A stretch of 64,000 nucleotides of DNA from Streptomyces halobius. Its GTDB lineage: Bacteria > Actinomycetota > Actinomycetes > Streptomycetales > Streptomycetaceae. Below the pieces are notes generated by a model. It saw only the letters and a program-made list of their open reading frames with translations. It had not been told where the DNA came from and made no database searches. The translations under genes were made by a program, and so were the position numbers. The stretch covers positions 8,742,001-8,806,000 of the forward strand of contig NZ_CP086322.1 in NCBI RefSeq assembly GCF_023277745.1, in the 5' to 3' direction. Each line of letters opens with the position of its first letter. Position 1 is the stretch's first letter. Shown here piece by piece: positions 61,253 to 64,000 of the stretch.

Positions 61253-63124
61253 ATGCCTCTGCGTGCCCGCCCGCCTGCCGCTCGTACCGCTCGGCGTAGC
61301 GCACGTACAGCCCTCGTCACTGGGATCGCCGCGTTGGGCCTGACAGCCGGCGCGTTAATCCCCTCCCCGGCGACCGGCGCGCAGCGGCCCTCCGAGGCGA
61401 CGCCGTCATCCGACCCCGCCCACACCGACGTCCTGTTCATCGGCGCCCACCCGGACGATGAATACCAGTCGCTGGCCGCCTTCGGGCAATGGATCGAGCG
61501 GGACGGGCAGAGCGCCGGCGTTGCGACCATTACGCGCGGCGAGGGCGGCGGCAACGCGGCGGGGCACCAGGAAGGTGCCGACCTCGGGCTGATCCGGGAG
61601 ACCGAGGAACGGTCGGCTCTCGGGCCCATCGGCATCCGTAACGTCTTCTACCTCGACAAACCGGACTTCTGGTACACCCTCTCCGCCCCGCTGACCACAC
61701 GGGTCTGGGACGGCCCGCCCAGGAAGCCCGATACCCTGGAGCGGCTCGTCCGGCTGATCCGCGCCACCACCCCCAAGACCGTGGTGACGATGGACCCCCG
61801 CCCCTTCAACCAGCACGGCGGCCACCAGCTTGCCGGCCGCCTGGCGACCGAGGCGTTCCAGCTGGCCGGGGACCCCGACGCGTTCCCGCAGCACATCAGC
61901 AAGGAGAACTACCAGCCTTGGCGGCCGACCCGGCTGCTGGCTCAGAACTGGGGCTTCAAGGGGCCGGTCGGCTCCGGCTGTGCCACCGCCGAGGAGCGCG
62001 ACCCGCATACCGGGCTGCCGCAGCAAGGCGTCTGGGAGGGCGAGTGGTCGAAGAAGTACGGCACGACCTGGGCGCAGCAGGAGCGCAATGCCGCCCGCAA
62101 GTACGTCACGCAGGGCTTCGGCTCCCTCCCCGCCGAGATCACCACTCCTCGCGACAAGCTGGGCTGCGACTGGTTCTCCGTGCTGGCCGAGAATGGTGAG
62201 CCGGTGCCCGCCCCTGTCCATGAGCAGCAGGAGCTGCGCCCGCTGTTCGCCGAATTCCGGGACTGGACGAAGAAGGTGGGGATGCCGTGGCTCGCCAACG
62301 ATGCGCAGCCCAGCTACCCGGACGCCCCCACCACCACGATCCCGGCCGCCGCGCAGCGGCCCAAGGTCGACGGCGAAGCCTCCGCTGGCGAGTACCCGGG
62401 CGAGGAGCTGAAGCTGGTGCACTGGCAGGACAAGGAGTGCAGCTCGGCCGACGACTGCTCGGCCACCGCCCGCCTCGCCCGGCACGGCGATGACCTGTAC
62501 GTTCTCGTCGAGGTCACGGACGACTTCATGGGCGCCGCGCTGGCCCAGGCCGACTGCAAACGGCACTGGCGCACCGATTCCGTCGAAATCGGCCTTGACC
62601 CACGCGGCGACTCCGATGACACCTCGACCACGTTCAAGGCCGGGATCCTTCCGTTCACCTCCGAGGGCGGGGCGTGTGCGGCCCGGGACGCCGACCACCA
62701 TCAGGGGCCCGCTCACGAGACGGCCCCGGGCATGGAGGTCGCCTCTCTCGTGCACCGGCCATATACGGGATACACCGTCGAAGCGAAGATTCCGCTCACC
62801 GGGCTGCCGGACACCGTTCACCCCGAGGCGATGACGGCGAACATCATGGTCTACGACTCCGACACAACGGACAAGATCGGCAAGACGCGGCTCGCCTGGT
62901 CGCCGTTCGGCAGTGCCCAGGCCGACCCGTACGTCTGGGGGACGGCGCGGCTGGACGGCTACACACCGCCCGGGGGCAGGCCGCCCGCCGGGGATCCGGT
63001 GATTCCGCTGGAGGCGGCGAAGAGCAGCAAGTCTCCCGCCTCGGTCGACCAGTGCCATCGGACCGGCGTGCCACTCGCAGCGGGGCCTCGTCTGGGGGAG
63101 CCATGTGTCGACCCGTGGCAGTAG
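61253..63124 (+). CDS. Secreted PIG-L family deacetylase with a CBM9-like domain
   Basis: 623 residues, ATG start with GGAAGGGAA upstream. A signal peptide of about 43 residues with a twin-arginine-like TARRSART start. Residues 55-330: LmbE/PIG-L fold with the zinc motif GAHPDDEYQSL, TRGEGGGNAAGHQEG and DPRPFNQHGGHQLAGR (zinc His). Residues 365-575: a CBM9/DOMON-like beta-sandwich (LYVLVEVTDDFMG, DSVEIGLDPRGD, YTVEAKIPLTGLP). It should de-N-acetylate an extracellular sugar polymer or glycan. The protein ends soon after this domain; relatives I recall continue further, so it may be truncated. Confidence 0.85.
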   Translation: MPLRARPPAARTARRSARTALVTGIAALGLTAGALIPSPATGAQRPSEATPSSDPAHTDVLFIGAHPDDEYQSLAAFGQWIERDGQSAGVATITRGEGGGNAAGHQEGADLGLIRETEERSALGPIGIRNVFYLDKPDFWYTLSAPLTTRVWDGPPRKPDTLERLVRLIRATTPKTVVTMDPRPFNQHGGHQLAGRLATEAFQLAGDPDAFPQHISKENYQPWRPTRLLAQNWGFKGPVGSGCATAEERDPHTGLPQQGVWEGEWSKKYGTTWAQQERNAARKYVTQGFGSLPAEITTPRDKLGCDWFSVLAENGEPVPAPVHEQQELRPLFAEFRDWTKKVGMPWLANDAQPSYPDAPTTTIPAAAQRPKVDGEASAGEYPGEELKLVHWQDKECSSADDCSATARLARHGDDLYVLVEVTDDFMGAALAQADCKRHWRTDSVEIGLDPRGDSDDTSTTFKAGILPFTSEGGACAARDADHHQGPAHETAPGMEVASLVHRPYTGYTVEAKIPLTGLPDTVHPEAMTANIMVYDSDTTDKIGKTRLAWSPFGSAQADPYVWGTARLDGYTPPGGRPPAGDPVIPLEAAKSSKSPASVDQCHRTGVPLAAGPRLGEPCVDPWQ

Positions 63125-63754
63125 TGGCCTGAATCGGGGCCGGCACGGGGGCGCGCACTCGGAGGCCGCCGGCGGACGGAGCCGGCGGCCGGGCGGGGCA
63201 GGGGCTTGTCGTGAGGGTTGTCGTGCGGCTTGGCGTGAGGAGGGGCCCGTGGCCGCCTCGACATCTGTCGCGTCGGCATCTGTCGCGTTGACGCCCGGCC
63301 GGATCGACCGCTGCCCGACAGCCCGCCCGTTTCCCGCTATTGCGTGTATGACGGACTGAACACCACAGGGATCGGGTCCCGTCCGGGCGTCTGCCACGCA
63401 GGCAGGTCCGGCAGGTCGCTTTCGGCACGCTCGCGGTGCGTACTTCCCGGGGCGCGTTCCCCGCGCCGTACACTCCCGCAGGCGCTCCCAGCGGGACGGC
63501 CGGAACTGCAACGACCGGTGGACCAGCACGAGATCGAGAGGCTGCTCGTCCTCCCAGCCGAACCCGGGAGCCGACGGTGTGGCACGCATCGGCAGATAGA
63601 TCGAAGTCCCTGGGGAGCGTGCCGCGAGGAGCCGCAGAATTCCGCACCTGTGCTGCGCGCCGAGTCTGCGTCACCGCTCCGGTGTCACAGAGGAAGCCTT
63701 TGGCCCCGCCCCTCGCGGCGGGTGCCGCCCCGCATGCCCCGGGAGGGCAGCACG
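63125..63754. other. About 630 bases without a supported gene
   Basis: Low-complexity frames on both strands. CGGGGC-type repeats and a TGTCGTGAGGGTTGTCGTG stretch near 63208 are present. A minus-strand piece beginning FGWEDEQPLDLVLVHRSLQ (about 63560) has protein-like composition but decays at once; it may be a fragment. Confidence 0.4.
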
Positions 63755-63862
63755 ATGTCCGAAAACCGCCGGAAGTTCGCCCGAGGTACGCACAGACTCG
63801 GCTGTGCGGCAGCCGATGTCGCACAGCCCTGGCCGGATTGCGGAGCGCCGGCCGATGAGTGA
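63755..63862 (+). CDS. Possible small ORF upstream of the Ada-like gene
   Basis: 35 codons (MSENRRKFARGTHRLGC) with GGGAGGG at good spacing. The stop TGA (63860-63862) overlaps the ATG of the next gene. It could be a leader peptide giving translational coupling, or chance. No family recognised. Confidence 0.3.
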   Translation: MSENRRKFARGTHRLGCAAADVAQPWPDCGAPADE

Positions 63863-64000
63863 ATGCGCGGGCGGAGTGGCAGGAACGACGTACACGCTGA
63901 TCGATCGGGACGGGCGGCCCTACCGGAGCGCTGCGCCCGGCTCGTTGGGCGGTTACCGGCCGGGCAAGTTGTACGGGCGGCTCGACTGCCCCTCCGCGCT
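63855..64000 (+). CDS. Ada-like metal-binding domain protein, N-terminal part
   Basis: Runs off the right edge; about 48 codons are seen. ATG at 63855, with a GTG seven codons later as alternative. The sequence TYTLIDRDGRPYRSAAPG, GGYRPGKLYGRLDCPSA is the start of short Streptomyces proteins related to the zinc-binding N-terminal domain of Ada, with the first Cys of the expected Cys cluster (LDCPSA) visible. The remaining cysteines would lie beyond the window. Confidence 0.6.
   Translation, partial: MSECAGGVAGTTYTLIDRDGRPYRSAAPGSLGGYRPGKLYGRLDCPSA

Noticed and set aside
61406..63589. 727-codon minus-strand open frame opposite the PIG-L gene
   Set aside because: It is a shadow of a well-supported gene with clear catalytic motifs on the plus strand.

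Overview
The window is about 72% GC with strong third-position G/C and gene families typical of Streptomyces: RbpA, SmeA/SffA, a stand-alone LigD polymerase with lysine-tailed Ku, a SapA-like protein, DUF6296 and Tat/Sec-exported hydrolases. I take it to be a Streptomyces chromosome segment. No tRNA, rRNA, CRISPR array, complete insertion sequence or prophage was seen.

Layout. 0-16 kb holds mostly conserved genes: the start of a threonine-synthase-like gene, an Lrp regulator, an amidohydrolase, lnt-ppm1-fxsA converging on rbpA (which has a recognisable SigR promoter), a decayed MFS gene, GDPD-YczE facing a MocR regulator, the sporulation pair smeA-sffA, and divergent ku and ligD-pol. 16-24 kb holds murJ, an MFS relic with an internal inversion, an AT-rich gap, a secreted endonuclease, a cold-shock gene and a lipoprotein esterase. 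24-36 kb is one minus-strand glycan locus: an ABC importer, a GH5_18-type beta-mannosidase, a Tat-exported GH85 endoglycosidase and a GH38 alpha-mannosidase, facing a LacI regulator with two matching operators. It looks like an N-glycan harvesting system.

36-46 kb carries cell-envelope genes (SapA-like, GH25 muramidase, two SLT transglycosylases whose 3' halves are identical over 344 bp and which share promoters and leaders), a ketosynthase-ACP pair and ohrR/ohr with its operator. 46.5-48 kb is the wreck of a beta-glucoside ABC operon with its beta-glucosidase. 49-54 kb is a four-carbon sugar-acid operon (DeoR, DUF1537 kinase, PdxA2, MFS) with repeated palindromic operators. 54.7-59.8 kb is the best candidate for something undescribed: an overlapping four-gene operon with a fold-type III PLP decarboxylase, a fold-type II PLP synthase fused to rhodanese, a SufS-like desulfurase and a methyltransferase. 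This reads as a sulfur-relay route to a small sulfur metabolite. The window ends with a secreted PIG-L deacetylase and a partial Ada-like metal-binding protein.

All identifications rest on reading translations and motifs by eye. No database search, covariance model or folding program was run.
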